The notes beneath the pieces were generated by a model, which was given only the letters and a program-made list of their open reading frames with translations, was not told where the DNA came from and made no database searches. Both the position numbers and the translations under genes were made by a program. Of a stretch of 62,000 nucleotides of DNA, positions 1 to 12,032 are shown one piece after another; position 1 is the stretch's first letter; every line of letters begins with the position of its first letter. The DNA comes from Gnetum montanum (Eukaryota; Streptophyta; Gnetopsida; Gnetales; Gnetaceae). The stretch covers positions 1,115,883-1,177,882 of the forward strand of contig MNCI01012718.1 of the NCBI GenBank assembly GCA_015680685.1, given 5' to 3'.

Positions 1-347
1 GCTCGTAATCAAGTCGTACTTGAACGCACTAGGAAAGCAGTAAACAAACAACAACAAAACCATGTGCTGCAAGGTTTATCCAATCAAGTTCGTCTTTATT
101 GCCATACACAACTTGGGTTCAGGGTTACAAGTTGCTCGAATAAAGAGCCGTTCACTCTAGGACTCCTACTGCGGGCACATGGGAAAAATTCTAACTCTGG
201 AGTGATCAATCTGCCAGAGCTTCGCTACTTCTAGCCAGGATTGGGAAATAAAGGGAGTACCGCCTCTTATTTATAGATATGGCGGCGGGATGCGATATCG
301 CAGGGAAAGACGCGATATCGCGGCCCAGTGCATGTCGCGTCTCATCA
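1..347 (-). mobile_element. Partial LTR of an Athila-like element (same family as E1), cut by the window edge
   Basis: Read on the minus strand, this matches the E1 5' LTR at 22,763 onward: the TGATGAGACGCG start, a TATAAAT box, the gtgcccgcagtaggagtc block and the AATAAA signal all occur in the same order. The LTR begins at 347 and runs out of the window at base 1. The bases just outside its start (348 onward) are not a polypurine tract, so this is a 5' LTR of a minus-strand element or a solo LTR, not a 3' LTR. It keeps two GCGATATCGC palindromes (292-301 and 312-321). Confidence 0.88.
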
Positions 348-3300
348 CCTATCAATCAAAATCATCAAGGTTCACCTAGAGTTGTTTGACCTTATTAATA
401 ATCATAACCAACATGTTTCTTTCTTAGCAAAGTGGATTGCAAAATACATTAATAGTAATGATGTTCAGATGCTCCTAAAAGGTATACTTATGCTAAGGAA
501 AACACAAAAACGATAATGATTGATCTTCGAATAGCCTTCTTTTCTATTTTCTTTTTCCTTAGGTCACCTGTATTCCTCGTTCTTCAACAATAAAGCAAAT
601 TACATTTTTAGAAGATATGCTTTAACAAATTAGTCCATGGCATTTTACTTTTAATGAATAGGCTCGGGTTACTTATTCATCCAAATTGTGTACTACTTAG
701 AGCAAATTAGGAATCATTATAAAAAACTTATTGAAATTTCATTACTAATTTTGAGAGTTTATTTGAATAGCTTACATCAAGCTTTTTGAAATATTTTTTT
801 TGGAAGGATAACAAATTATTTTTTCCTTATTCCAAAGATGCATATGAAATAATTATTAATAATGATGATGATCATCATCATCCTAGCCTTGTCCCAATAA
901 AATGAGGTCGGCTAAGAATGATCTTATTTGTAAAAATATTTAAGAACTTTTGAAAGATATAATTATCGCTGCAATATTGGATAAGAAAAATAAGAAATAT
1001 TTGTAAAACTTATTCAAAAATTTTAATTTTTCAATGGTATCTAATACATCAAGGTTTTCCTATTGGTATTTATGGGAATTGCTTCTCCTTGATGTCCTCA
1101 TTATAGAAGTAAATATTTTTTCCACATATTTTTTCAAAGTGCCTAGTTGTACATGTTTGGAAATGGACTTCTAGATTTGCAACTTTTAGCCAAGCATCAA
1201 TGATATCATTCTTGATGATGAACTTGCTTTATTTATTACTTGTTTTTGTTTGGAAATGTTTTTTTATTGTTTAATCTTTATTTTATTTGGAAACTTCATT
1301 ATACAATTATTTTTCGACAGCAAAAAAATAACAATAATCTTGCATTAAAAGTAAAATGTTGCTCTTAAGCTTCAACTAGAAAAACTTCTAGTGAAGATTA
1401 AACAATTAAATTGTCTCTTCCATTATGGATTCCTTTGATAAACTTAAGTTAGAAAAGTTATCAACTTAAGCTATAATTTTTTTCTTATTTCTAATTAATA
1501 CAATCATTTTTTTATTAAAGAGAGTCCTTTTTCTTGGCAAGAAAGCTTTTAGTAAACTAAACTATAAGGACACCTCTAAACATAGAGCAACGCATCATCC
1601 TTTTTCTACCTTGAAAAGAAGATTTTTAAATTTTCCTACCCAAAAAGTATGAGTTTTCAAAATTAGTTTCAAGGATAATGGCAAACCAAAACCGTTAGGC
1701 TTTCCATTTTAAAATTAAAAATAAAAGTTATTGCATTAAACCTTTTTTATATTTAGAAATTGTGATTGATAATCTAATGTACTCTAATTTTTTTAAAATT
1801 ATCATTCATTATTTTTTAAGTCCAACAATCCCCACCCTGCTTTTATAAAGATAATACTCATACAATAATAATTCTTTTGCTATTTTTGTCTTTTTTAAAT
1901 TTATTACAAAGACATAAAAGCAACTAAATACCAAATCTTTAAAAAGCCCAAAAATAAAATAAAAAGCAAAACAAACCTACAATTAGCCATTGGTTAATCT
2001 CTAAAATTATGCCCTACCTCTTGAGGGTAATAAGCATCAAACATTTAAGATGATTTCCCACCCTAGCAACCCCTAATCTAGTTGGTAAAATTGCCTAACA
2101 ATATTAAGTAGGTTTATGTGAATTAAGCTCTAATGAAGCTTAACCATAAAAGAAAATAAAAATGTTTATTATCCTAATCCCTTGGGTAAGACAATTTTGA
2201 ACTAGAAAGCTCCCCAATAGTGCATGGAAATCAACTTAGAGCTTGACCAATAGGTTGTAAGTGCAGCATAAGATTAACTATAGATCAATTTAAACATAGG
2301 AATATATAATAAACTATACCATATAATTAAGAAATAAAATTTAGTTCCAGCTTTACCGTTTGCCATTACCTTTCAAGTCTTCAACTAATAAGCCCATGCA
2401 ATCATATTCTTACAACGGCAATTCTTACAACGGCAATGAACCATGGTTATGGGGTTTAGAGTGAAACAACGATTATATTTAATTGAAAAAATAAAAAATA
2501 AAATTTGTTGTGAATCTCATCTTGTAATTGTGCATTAATTTCAAAATGATAATGTGCTAATGCAAAAATTTAAGCCAAGAGGCAAACTAATGCGCAATGC
2601 CCCTAAAGTGCACAATTTGGCAAGGTTGTTGCCTAGGGCACCTTGGTTATGGGCATGGCTAGCCCAGGAATAATCTCAGTGCAAGAGGAGCGTGTTTGAT
2701 AATTTAAATGAAATCACTAAATTTGAAAATATTTAATTATTTTCAAACAAAAATATTGAAGATGAAATAATTTAGAAAGATCATAATATTAAAAAAAATT
2801 AACATGAAGTAGAGAAAAGGGTAGATTCATTAATGTAGTGAGTTGCAGATAGAAACAAAACACTATTATGGAAAGGGAGAAGGGACATGGGATTGAGAAA
2901 TGGTGGGATGGAACAAGAGAAAGGGAACGGAGAAAGTAAAAATAAGTAAAACATGAAAAGTTAAATAAAGAAACCAAGAGACTTTGATTTCTTCTTCTTT
3001 GATGATATCCTCTTCATCTTTGTGTATGGGCTTTTATAGCCTTTATGTTCTTCTCCTCATTTTTCTCTTAGGAAGTGCAACATGGGTGCCATGTGTCTTT
3101 AATGCATGGAAATTGGATCTTCTTTCATTCTCCTTGCTTTTCGCTATACTTACACCTATCCAAGTAAAAATAAAGAAAATCAAAGTATCATAAATTTTAG
3201 TAAATAGAGAAATCATTTTTTTACCAATATAATATTTTAGAAAACATAGCTATAACAATGTAGCAATTGAGGAATTGTAAATTTACAACCAACCTCTGCA

Positions 3301-3377
3301 AAAATACTAACAAGCATGGGCTCTTTAACGAACAAACTTTAAATTTGGAATATGTCAAAAAAACAACAACAAAAAAA
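348..3377. other. AT-rich intergenic DNA with no recognisable gene
   Basis: Three kilobases of strongly AT-rich sequence with only short, non-conserved ORFs. I see no recognisable domains, tRNA or terminal repeats. It probably contains old, unrecognisable transposon debris. One motif worth marking (862-915) is listed separately. Confidence 0.6.
862..915 (+). repeat. Dispersed plant repeat motif (ATC-rich run plus 'ccttgtccca...ggtcggcta')
   Basis: A GAT/ATC-rich run is followed by cctagccttgtccca and aatgaggtcggctaa. I recall this combination as a very common dispersed motif in plant intergenic DNA, with consensus near ccttgtcccaa...ggggtcggcta. I cannot fix its element class from this copy alone. 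Confidence 0.4.
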
Positions 3378-3456
3378 GTTGTCAGCCGCCGCGAAAGGCT
3401 GGGCAGCCCCATAGTGAGGAGGGGCAGCCATGCCCTTTTAAACACCCCACCTCCGC

Positions 3457-3809
3457 GTAGGCCCCTGCCACATCTATAATTATTTCGAATATGAAAAACT
3501 AATATATTACAATCCGTCAATCAATAACGTAGGCCCTGGACTTGCTCCATGAACATGAACTTGAGCGACCATATTGCGCAAATGCTTTCCGTTTCCTCTG
3601 CCCCACGTTTTTGGGGTGTCCCCCTTCCTTTTTTGGGTTTTGAGTTTTTGAGTCGCGGGGTGCCGAGGCTCCCGTTTCGGGGTTTCCACCTCTCCCTTTC
3701 CCAGTGGGCCATCCTTGATGACCCCTTAAACTGTATACTCGTGTAATCTTAGTAATATAATCCCGAACATTCTCTCAACAAAAATAGGGTAGGCCCCTGC
3801 CACATCTAT
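3457..3809. mobile_element. Retroposon-like insert bounded by a 21-bp direct repeat
   Basis: The 21-base string gtaggcccctgccacatcta(t) occurs at 3457-3477 and again, identical, at 3789-3809. It encloses about 311 bp of sequence that is GC-richer than its surroundings and ends in an A-rich stretch (caacaaaaatagg). Long target duplications plus an A-rich 3' end are typical of target-primed retroposition (LINE, SINE or a reverse-transcribed transcript). The insert does not look tRNA-derived and I do not recognise its source. A local duplication event is the alternative. Confidence 0.4.
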
Positions 3810-4089
3810 GATATACACTTTAGCCCAATTTTCAGCCCACCACTTCTCACTTCCATTTCACTGAACTTTTTCCGGCCGCAATGTCAGTAAAACAATCAAA
3901 ATGTCACTCCCAAGGTACAAATTTCAGAACTAGAATAAACCGGATAAAAAAAGCAAAGCACTGCCATTTGAGCTACTTATATTATTGTCCCAAACATATA
4001 ACCAAACAACTAAAACTATATATAACCTGTATTAAATCACTTTAGTCTATGTGCTAGATAAGCAGATTTGGGGCTGTTGGAATTCCAAA
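3810..4089. other. Short intergenic stretch, nothing recognised
   Basis: No coding, RNA or repeat signal could be supported between the retroposon-like insert and the SINE candidate. Confidence 0.5.
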
Positions 4090-4250
4090 TAATTAAAACA
4101 TAAGTACACCTCAAGATTCATAGAAGTTTATAACTCAGTGCTACCTAGTAGAATGGAACCTGTGACCTGGGGTGACCTGGGTTACTAAGCCAAGACTCGT
4201 ACCCTAAGCTAACACCTCACTGTCAAGACAAGCAGATCAGCTAACACCTC
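4090..4250 (-). mobile_element. tRNA-derived SINE candidate
   Basis: On the minus strand a pol III A-box-like segment (rough reverse complement of 4197-4216, reading gttagcttagggtacgag) is followed about 40 bases later by a B-box-like ggttccattct (plus-strand 4151-4161). Between them is cttggcttagtaacccaggtcac, similar to plant tRNA-derived SINE heads. Ends and target duplications are not clear, so the limits are approximate. Confidence 0.4.
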
Positions 4251-4270
4251 ACTGTTAAGACAAGCAGATT
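4207..4270. repeat. Two tandem 32-bp units
   Basis: Units at 4207-4238 and 4239-4270 share agctaacacctcactg(t)(c/t)aagacaagcagat, with only two differences. The array overlaps the head of the SINE candidate. Confidence 0.85.
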
Positions 4271-4674
4271 TGATCACTATAACTAGTAGATTATTTAAAG
4301 TACACGCACACTTTTCTGATTGCAGTTTCGGTAAAGAAAATGTCAGATTGTCACTCGTAAGTTACAGATTTAAGAACCAGAGTAAGCCAAAAAAAAATTT
4401 CGCTGCCCATTTGAGCTACAGATATTGTTAACCAAACTATATATATAAAAAAAATGAACATATGTAGGAGTTGTATTAAGCCGTTTTGGTCATGTCGGCT
4501 GAAAAGACGTAGAATTATAAAATAAACAGACATTGTCGATCTTGGAGTTCGAAAGGAAGTACTTTTGACAAACATGAATGGAAAAGCAGAACTCATAACA
4601 CTGGCACCAATTAAAGAGTAATCTCTGTGATGATGAAAACAATTAATAAGAGTCTAAAATGTGAAAATACATAC

Positions 4675-5352
4675 CTGAATCTCACACACTTAAGATCTTT
4701 TTCTCCATCTGGAAGCTGAGATAAAGTTACGGAAACACCTGGTTCATCATGCTCAACCCATTCACCTTCCCTTTCATGATCATTCTCTACTGGATTTCTT
4801 TCCCCACTTTTCAATCCGTCATTGTTAGGAAATATTCTCGTAGATTCAAAGAACCTCCTTTGCATTGAATGTAAAGAACTCCTGTTACTTGCAATGTAAG
4901 GGCCATCGGCCACCAAGGGACTAGCTGTGCCATTGGAATCTGTGAAGGTTGCTGCTAAACTACTCATGTCATGATGACCATGGAATTCTGCACCCATTGA
5001 TTCCACCAAGTCTGCATAGTTACCAGGGTGTAAATTGATGCCATTAGCTGCTTGAGTAGGATGCACAGCTGACCTGTTAGCATATGCAACAGCAGCTCCG
5101 GACAACTTTTCGGCCATATCTTTCAGCTGTTCACAAGTCCAAAACGTTATAAAAATATTTAAATAAAAACTGAGCCCACAAACCCACTTGCTCAAATAAA
5201 CAAACAAGTTACGAACTTTTTTTTACCTGAGCTGTTAGGGATTTATTGACTTCCTTTTCCTCTCCCCCTATAGCAATTGCATCTTTTAAATGTTTTAATT
5301 TGCGCCACAGCTCAACTTCTTGAACTTGGCATCAACAAGTCAAATTTTCAAC
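4675..5352 (-). pseudogene. Relic of a PRAF/RLD-type RCC1-FYVE-BRX gene (BRX region only)
   Basis: Two minus-strand exons are visible. The upstream one, 5227-5352, begins after a CAG acceptor and ends at CAG|GTAAAA. It encodes VENLT, then an in-frame TGA, then QEVELWRKLKHLKDAIA and ends in KSLTAQ. The second, 4675-5126, opens with LKDMAEKL, has a low-complexity linker, and ends in the start of the C-terminal BRX repeat (EWVEHDEPGV, DLKCVRFR) at TTCAG|GTATGT. In the family (PH, RCC1, FYVE and BRX proteins, guanine-exchange or membrane-linked regulators) the same sequence reads VENLTRKAQLQEVELE...KSLTAQLKDMAE. Compared with that, this copy has a stop and has lost about six residues before KEVNKSL. 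The rest of the BRX domain is absent downstream (4300-4600), and the RCC1 and FYVE parts are absent upstream. Introns are retained, so it arose by DNA duplication and not by retroposition. Confidence 0.72.
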
Positions 5353-5564
5353 CTGTACGCAGCACCACATTTTGAGCAATAATGGTTCATAGTTATACAA
5401 AGCAAACTATAATAACAAATTTTTCTCGATTCCATCATGTACAGCTACATTTTGAAAAAAACTGTCACCTATCTACAGCCCCATAAGCTTTTGGAAGGAA
5501 CATTAATTAAATCTGGAAATAAATAAATTTTTGAAAAACAAAGTGAAAAGAGAAGCATGTAGCA

Positions 5565-6870
5565 GCTCAGGTACCCCATGGTTAATTAGTTTGCCACTTA
5601 GATTTTTTGTAATTGGGGCACAAAGCCATGTAAAAACCCTGATCCTTTCATTTTCATTAAATTAGAAATCCAAAGGTTATTTTAATTTATTTTATTAAAA
5701 TAAAAAATATACATGGATGAACAAGATAAATTCCAGCCTAAAACCTAAAGCCAACTAATTATCCTTGCCCATTTCACATGGGACAAGCCTGGTTTCATCT
5801 TGCCAAGTTTATATATATGTAACATGATTTCTTCATTTGAAAAGAATTTGAAGCATTATTATGCTGCCAAATTTTTCTCTCAATTATTTTCATCATTCTT
5901 GAACCATAACTGAAAGCATCAAAATACATCAATCCTTCTTTCTACCTTTGAAGCACAAATGTATATTGACGCACAAGTTAATTTGATCATCAATTCTAAT
6001 TTTTGAAAGTCTTTGGGCATTCTCTCATCACCATTTCAATTGTTGAAGACTTAAGCATAAAACTTCTCAGTTTGATCCAATTCTCATTAAATTTTCTGCA
6101 TTTCTGATTTTTGTTGTTTTTCCATAAGTGGCCAGCTCATGGTCAGACCATGACCCCATCACTTGTCATGATATTCAAATTTTCTTGATTTTGCTTAGAC
6201 CACAAGTTGGAGTCCTCTTGTAGTAGCCATTATGCTTGATTTGCAAGTTGTGGTACCTAATGCAGCTTGATTTGCAAGTTGTGGTACCTAATGCAACTTG
6301 TACCACAAGTTGTGACAACCACCACAACCTTCACTATGAATCACGAAACTGATAAATTTTCTTCCATCACAACCTCTGTCATGAGTTGTGATCAACTTTT
6401 GACATCTCAAGATACCACCCAAGCATCTACTGCAACTGCCACTATGTTTCATTGTCTACTCACATTTTCATCAAAAATCTACTCACATTTTCATCAAAAA
6501 CCCACTTTGACTACCACCACTCCTCACAGTCTGCATGCATAGATAAAAGACAAGCACCTTGAATTTCAAGATTTTGAATGGTAATTATGATCCACCGTTG
6601 CTTCCACTTTGAGAGAATTTGGAAGTTTATTATTTATTAACACCATTCAAAGAAAACGCACCGGAAAAGAGCTTTTAAGTTATAGTTTGTGAAAAATAAA
6701 TTAAACACAGAACATACAAGCAGTGGTATTCATTGCTTAGTATAAAGTCTTCTTACTATTATTTAATTGATTTCAGTCTTTGTGATGAGGGCCACCATAA
6801 AGATATACAGTAAGGTTGATGTTAGACATTGTAACAACTGGCTATAAATACCATGTGAATTCATAGTTAC
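5565..6870 (+). repeat. Long dispersed repeat, copy 1 of 2
   Basis: This segment aligns by eye with 10,383-11,630. Both start with gtaccccatggttaattagttt and share a TATA-like tataaatatgtaacatg / tatatatatgtaacatg region, gcacaaagccatg, and the closing block ttaaggttgatgttagaca... ccatgtgaat. The layout (a promoter-like TATA about 250 bp in, then transcribed-looking sequence) would fit an LTR or the 5' end of a retroelement, but I could not define TG...CA ends or target duplications. Neither copy has a long ORF. Confidence 0.65.
6234..6295. repeat. Perfect 31-bp tandem duplication
   Basis: The unit gcttgatttgcaagttgtgg...ctaatgca occurs at 6234-6264 and is repeated exactly at 6265-6295. The second long-repeat copy (around 11,045) has only one unit, so the duplication arose after the two copies split. 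Confidence 0.9.
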
Positions 6871-8479
6871 TAGAAACTGCAATAGGCAACTCAATGGCCA
6901 CCAAAAACTACAAGGTGTAGTTAGAAGATCACATTAAGAAATTTAATTTATGTAATAAAATAATTATAAATATATGGTTTAACCAAAATATAAAATTTTA
7001 ATACAAAATTATACTAATGCAACAAAATATCGTTTTAAAATAGTTTCTGAAAGATTAAAAATTTAGCAACTTTTGCAGTAGTGCAGAGAAGCATAAAATT
7101 AGTATTTTTATGCTTTAGTGAAATGAATATGAAATATATATGCAGACCAAGAAATAAAATATTCTTGAACACTTATTAAAATATTTACATATTGCAGCCC
7201 CAGATTTCTGCAAATTTGAAAAGCAGTATATAGAGGTAGATTCCAACACAAAGGATTCTTCACCCAAAAATCAAATAGCTGTGGAACCTTACAAATCTGA
7301 AAGATAAAAATAAAAACATTTACAATGATCTATGTAATTTAGGAGAGGTAACAATATTTACACAGAAATCCTTTACATAAAGTGAAATTCAGATTTAACA
7401 CAAAGACAACAAAAGTCTTAAAACTTTAACACATATTTACAACTTCTTGAAAATGATTATAGTAAATCTATGAAATAATCAAGCTTCTTATGCATATCCA
7501 AGCATCTGCAAGAAAGTACAAAAACACCGGTAATCAAAGATTAACCTTATGAAAATAATTTGAAGAACAATCAAAGGATGACCTGTCAATGAAAATAGTT
7601 CTAGTACCTTTTCATAGGTAAAGCATGGCAATATTCAGTGGCACTTTGTAGAAAAACATGAATATCATCAACGATCTCAAATTGCAAAAATACTCTTTAA
7701 AACGTTAAAAATTCACCTAGTAAAGTGCAGGGAACATCTGCCTATGGCATATACAGAGTAAAAGTGTTTGGAATGAAGACATTGTGCCTTAACAATCAGA
7801 GATATAGAAACTGCGCGTTGGTGATGAATCGGAAATTAAAAGAAAGAGACAAAGAGATGGAAATAATTTATTATTGCTCAGATGCAGTATTGCAGTATTG
7901 GCAGAAAACAGAACAGTAAAAACTAAACCACAGCACAAAATATCATGAATCGGAGTTGGTACAATCCAGCATACACTGATGCATGCTGACAGAACAACTG
8001 AGCCAGAGAGCACCACCACTGTTCATTGAGCAAAGATGTTTGTTGAGACCAGAACAAGAAGCAGCAGCAGCGGTTGTTTCCTTGTGCGCAACTCTCTCGT
8101 TGCAGGTGACGCCGTAAACCTCCGAGAAGGTGTCATTGCAGGGTCTTTTTCTATATTGGGATGATAAGATTCACCGATTTTTCAAGACCCATCATCGCGT
8201 AGCTGAGTTGAGTTGATTCAAGTAAATGGCACGATTCGACAGCGTCTCATTTCATCTCTTAAATGTGACTGCGGTAATGTCAAATGCTATCAATGAGTAC
8301 TGACTCAGGGTTGAAAGTCATCTCATGTTTTTATATTTTGCAACGGCTACATTTTTATATCGGAAACGTGTTGCGTTTTCAAATATGAAACAAATACTTC
8401 GTTGGCAACGCCGTTTATTGATGGTTTTCCGTTTCTGCAAAAAAAACGCGAGCGAAAACTTCGCGTTTCTGGTAACTAT
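6871..8479. other. Intergenic DNA with no gene recognised
   Basis: AT-rich to about 7,900. It is then more balanced in composition (about 8,030-8,300, with a few CpGs and a CAG run, agcagcagcag), which resembles gene-proximal or 5' UTR sequence. I could not tie it to a coding exon on either strand. The ORFs here are short and have no family signature. Confidence 0.5.
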
Positions 8480-9565
8480 GGCTTCGCATGGCATTACTAG
8501 CGGTAGTCATCTAGTAGCATCCTCTCGTAGTTATAACTTCTTATGTGTTTTCTTTTTCATTCCATCCACCTGAAGGCCTTTTTTAAAAATGATTTCAGTC
8601 GGCAGAAACAAGTACCAAAGAACGAGATGCAGCAGTGAAACTGGCGGAAGGTGTAGCATCTGCAAAGGGATTAGCATCTGTAATTGGTATTTTAGATATG
8701 TTATCTTTTCATTATCTTCAAGATTGATTGAGACTTTGATTTGGTATTTAATTTGTCAAAATGAAGAAAAATAAGTATGGTTGTAGATGTTTACTTATTC
8801 AAACAATGCTATGCTTTTCTTTCTTGTTGGTATTGCTATGCTTTTCTTTCTTGTTGGTATTTTAGATATGTTTTGAGACTTTGATTTGGTATTTAATTTG
8901 TCAAAATGAAGAAAAATAAGTATGGTTGTAGATGTTTACTTATTCAAACAATGCTATGCTTTTCTTTCTTGGGCCATGGATTTTAACTTTTTACAGTTTT
9001 ACCTGCACAACACATACCTGTGTAATGCGAGGATTATAAATGATTTTCTCAAAAGACTACTTCAGCATTTTAGATGGAATTATTTTTGTATTCTAAGATA
9101 TTTGTGACAGAAGCTCTAGTCTTTTCTGTAACATATTATTGGACCTATTTTTCCGATGCTATAGGTGAATCTCCAAAGATATGCTATAAATGCAAGAAAC
9201 CCGGTCATGTAGCCAAAGATTGTTCGGAGTCTGTTGAAGAATTTATTAGCTCTTCTGTATCAACCCAGCATTGTAGTCTTGCTACTGTGGGAGAAGCCAG
9301 AGACGATGGGGACACATTAACCAATAATGAGAAATTAGCTTTGCAAAAAGAAGGTATGAATGAATTGGGTGAAGAAGAAACAGATAACTGGACAGAACTA
9401 GATACTTTGACAGGAAATCCTTTACCTGCAGATGTTCTGATTTATGCTGTGCCAGTTTGTGGACCCTAGAATGTCTTACAGTTATATGAATTTCGTGTGA
9501 AAATAACACCTGGAACAGCAAAGAAAGAGAAAGGTAACATCATTTGTCCAATTAAATTATATGAA
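8480..9565 (+). pseudogene. Stray duplicate of the 3' exons of the NEMF/Rqc2-like gene
   Basis: This block is a diverged copy of 19,233-20,190 in the main pseudogene, introns included. Exons by position: the tail of one exon ending LRMALLA at a GTAGTC donor (8481-8504); a short exon near 8602-8676, where the donor is agcatct|gtaatt; and a larger exon 9165-9533 starting after ATAG. The last encodes a CCHC zinc knuckle (CYKCKKPGHVAKDC, spacing CX2CX4HX4C), an acidic linker and the family signature GNPLPADVLIYAVPVCGP. A TAG follows CGP, where the family has tyrosine, and the frame then resumes with FRVKITPGTAKK. This copy keeps the zinc knuckle that the main copy has lost to a stop. Nothing of the last exon follows it. 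Confidence 0.8.
8730..8971. repeat. 97-bp duplicated segment inside the NEMF fragment intron
   Basis: Copy 1 (8730-8826) and copy 2 (8875-8971) both run from gagactttgatttggtattt to gctatgcttttctttcttg and look identical. They are separated by 48 bp that itself repeats the ttttctttcttgttggtat end. The matching intron of the main pseudogene (about 19,500-19,600) has only one copy. Confidence 0.88.
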
Positions 9566-10382
9566 AATCAACCCAGATTCTGTTAGGTTACCTGCAGAAG
9601 TTTTGGTTATTGTTTCTTGTCTATATTATTGTATTTCAGCGTAGTCTGAAGTGAATACGTGTAGTCAGCACAGATTCTGTTAGGTTACCTGCACTGTACT
9701 GAGTACATTTGATAACTACAGGCAGTTCCAAGCTGCTTGTTGCAGGAAAGTATGAAAAACCGTGGAAACGTTACACTTCAAAAGAATTCATAAAAAAGTT
9801 TAAACATATAAGAAATTGGATCGTCATCGCGAAGGGGGGAAACCTGGGAGATTCGTCATGTTTCTTTCATTTATGTGTTTCAGCAACTCTTTCCCATTTC
9901 ATTTCATCTTAGAAATCAAAGGAAACCTGGCCAGAAAACAGATTTCAAGGTTCAAGTTTTTCAGGCTTCTAGTTAAGTCTTAGTTTAAGGTAGGTTACGT
10001 GGTCAGGTACATGAGTTCCTGTATAGCCATTGCATCTATGAAGAGCTAGACCCTTATCTATTTGCAAATTCTTATATCATCTTTAATTGTTTTTTTCATT
10101 AATTTTTTTCTTCTTTTTGGTGGCTTAGAATAGTGAGGTGGCAACCTTTTTTAATAGTCTTATTATTATTGATCTTTTTTGCACATGATTAAACCATCTA
10201 AAATGCTTTTCCTATAACTTATCTTAAATAGAAGCCACTCCAAGTGACTCCAAGCCATTCATTAACTTTTAGTTCAACTTTTTCATAGCATAGAAATTTC
10301 TGTGTTGGATGCATTGGAAAGAGTGAAATTTTTGTCCACATCGTCATCCAAACCTGAAGACAAAATCCAAGTTATTAATTTC
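9566..10382. other. Intergenic DNA, one weak exon-like ORF
   Basis: Contains a 23-base direct repeat (cagattctgttaggttacct at about 9573 and 9671). Plus-strand 9709-9912 encodes a basic peptide (KYEKPWKRYTSKEF...) preceded by a CAG. I do not recognise it and it has no support beyond being open. Confidence 0.4.
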
Positions 10383-11630
10383 AAGTCGTGTACCCCATGG
10401 TTAATTAGTTTGTCTCTTAGAATTTTTGTAATTAGGGCACAAAGCCATGGAAAAACCCTAATTAGATTAGAAATCCAAACGTTATTGTAATTTATTTTAT
10501 TAAAATTAAAGATGTATATATATGGACAAGATAAAATCCAACCCAAAACCTAAAGCCAATTAATTATCCCTACCTTATCCCTACCCTACCCATTTCACGT
10601 GGGACAAGCCTCGTTTCATTTTGCCAAGTTTATAAATATGTAACATGATTTCTTCATTTTGAAAAGAATTTGAAACATTATTATGCTGCCAAAATTCTCT
10701 CCATTATCGAAGCACATCTGAAGCATCAAAATACACCAATCCCTCTTTCCACCATTGAAGCACAGATATATATTGAAGCACAAGTTAATTTGATCAGCAA
10801 TTCTCTTTTTTGAAATTCTCTAGGCATTCTCTCATTGCCATTTCAATTGTTGAAGACTTCAAGCGTAAAACTTCTCAGTTTGATCCAATTCTCATTAAAT
10901 TTTCTGCATTTTTGAGTTTTGTTGTTTTTCCTATAAGTCACAACCACCTCATGGTCGACCATGACCCCACCGCTAGTCATGATATTCAAATTTTCTTGAT
11001 TCTGCTTAGACCACAAGTTGCGGTCCTCCTATGGTAGCCATTGTGCCTGATTTGCAAGTCGTGGTACTCAGTTTAACTTGAACCACAGGTTGACAACCAC
11101 CACGACCTTCACTATGAGTTGCGGAATTGATAAGATTTTCTTGAGAGCCATCACAACCTCCACCGTGAGTTGTGATCAACTTGTGACATCCTAAGATTCC
11201 ACCCAAGCATCTATTGCAACTGTCACTATGTTTCATTGTCTACTCATGATTTCATAAAAAACCCACTTGGACTACCACCACTAGTCACAGTCTGCATAGA
11301 TAAAAGACAACGACTTTGAATTTCAAGATTTTGAGCGGTAATTGTGATCCAACGCAGCTGCCCTCTCTGACCAGATTTGGAAGTTGTTTATTATTTATTA
11401 ACACAACTCAAAGAAAATGCACTGGAAAAGAGCTTTTAAGTTATAGGATGTGAAAAATAAAGTAAACACTAAAGGACATACAAGCAGTGTGGTGCTCGTT
11501 GCTTAGTAAACACTTTTTACTATAAATTAATTGATTTCAATCTTTGTGATGAGGGCCAACATAAAGGTATTCAGTAAGGTTGATGTTAGACACTGTAATA
11601 GCAGGCTATAGATACCATGTGAATCTAACC
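10383..11630 (+). repeat. Long dispersed repeat, copy 2 of 2
   Basis: Second copy of the 5,565-6,870 repeat in the same orientation. The first unit here starts TGTACCCCATGG, which would suit a TG LTR start, but no matching CA end with a target duplication was found. The two copies bracket the stray NEMF fragment, so the repeat may have helped create the duplication by unequal recombination. Confidence 0.65.
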
Positions 11631-12032
11631 CAAATAGCAAAATAGAAAGTGATGGAACAAAGACCATGAATGTTTTTTCCCCAGCTCTGCATTTATATAA
11701 AAAAGGCAAAATGGGTTACCCTTTTATCTAGAAAGTGACGGTGATGGATTAGGTAAAAAAAAGCATCATTCTTTGAAAAACTATAGCACAACAATGTACT
11801 TCCTATTTCTCATAAGTTCTGCATCAATTAATTTGTTATATTTTGCACTGCAGAAAACGAAAGCTTTTCACAGCCTTTTTGGTATATGTTGAAGGAACAA
11901 ATTAAATTGTCTGTTATAGAAAACATTTCCACACTGATGTGGATCTATTTCTTTTTTTTGTGCCCTTGCTTGACATCGGTTTGTGCTTTAGTTGATAGAC
12001 ACTGTTCTTCCATGATAATTTTTAAATTTCAG

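Noticed and set aside
328-516. Short plus-strand ORF overlapping the first LTR edge
   Set aside because: It begins inside the LTR and runs into unrelated AT-rich DNA; no family signature.
857-880. GATGATGATCATCATCATC as a regulatory palindrome
   Set aside because: It looks like a simple trinucleotide run belonging to the common plant repeat motif beside it.
3221-3746. Overlapping short ORFs on both strands in the GC-richer patch
   Set aside because: Open because of composition; peptides are low-complexity and cross the 21-bp repeat.
4351-4596. Minus-strand ORF just downstream of the BRX relic, possible missing C-terminal exon
   Set aside because: It lacks the expected FSRKRFxExxAExWW continuation of the BRX domain in any frame.
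9709-9912. Possible exon (KYEKPWKRYTSKEF...)
   Set aside because: Preceded by CAG but no recognised homology, no neighbouring exon and no matching donor that makes sense.
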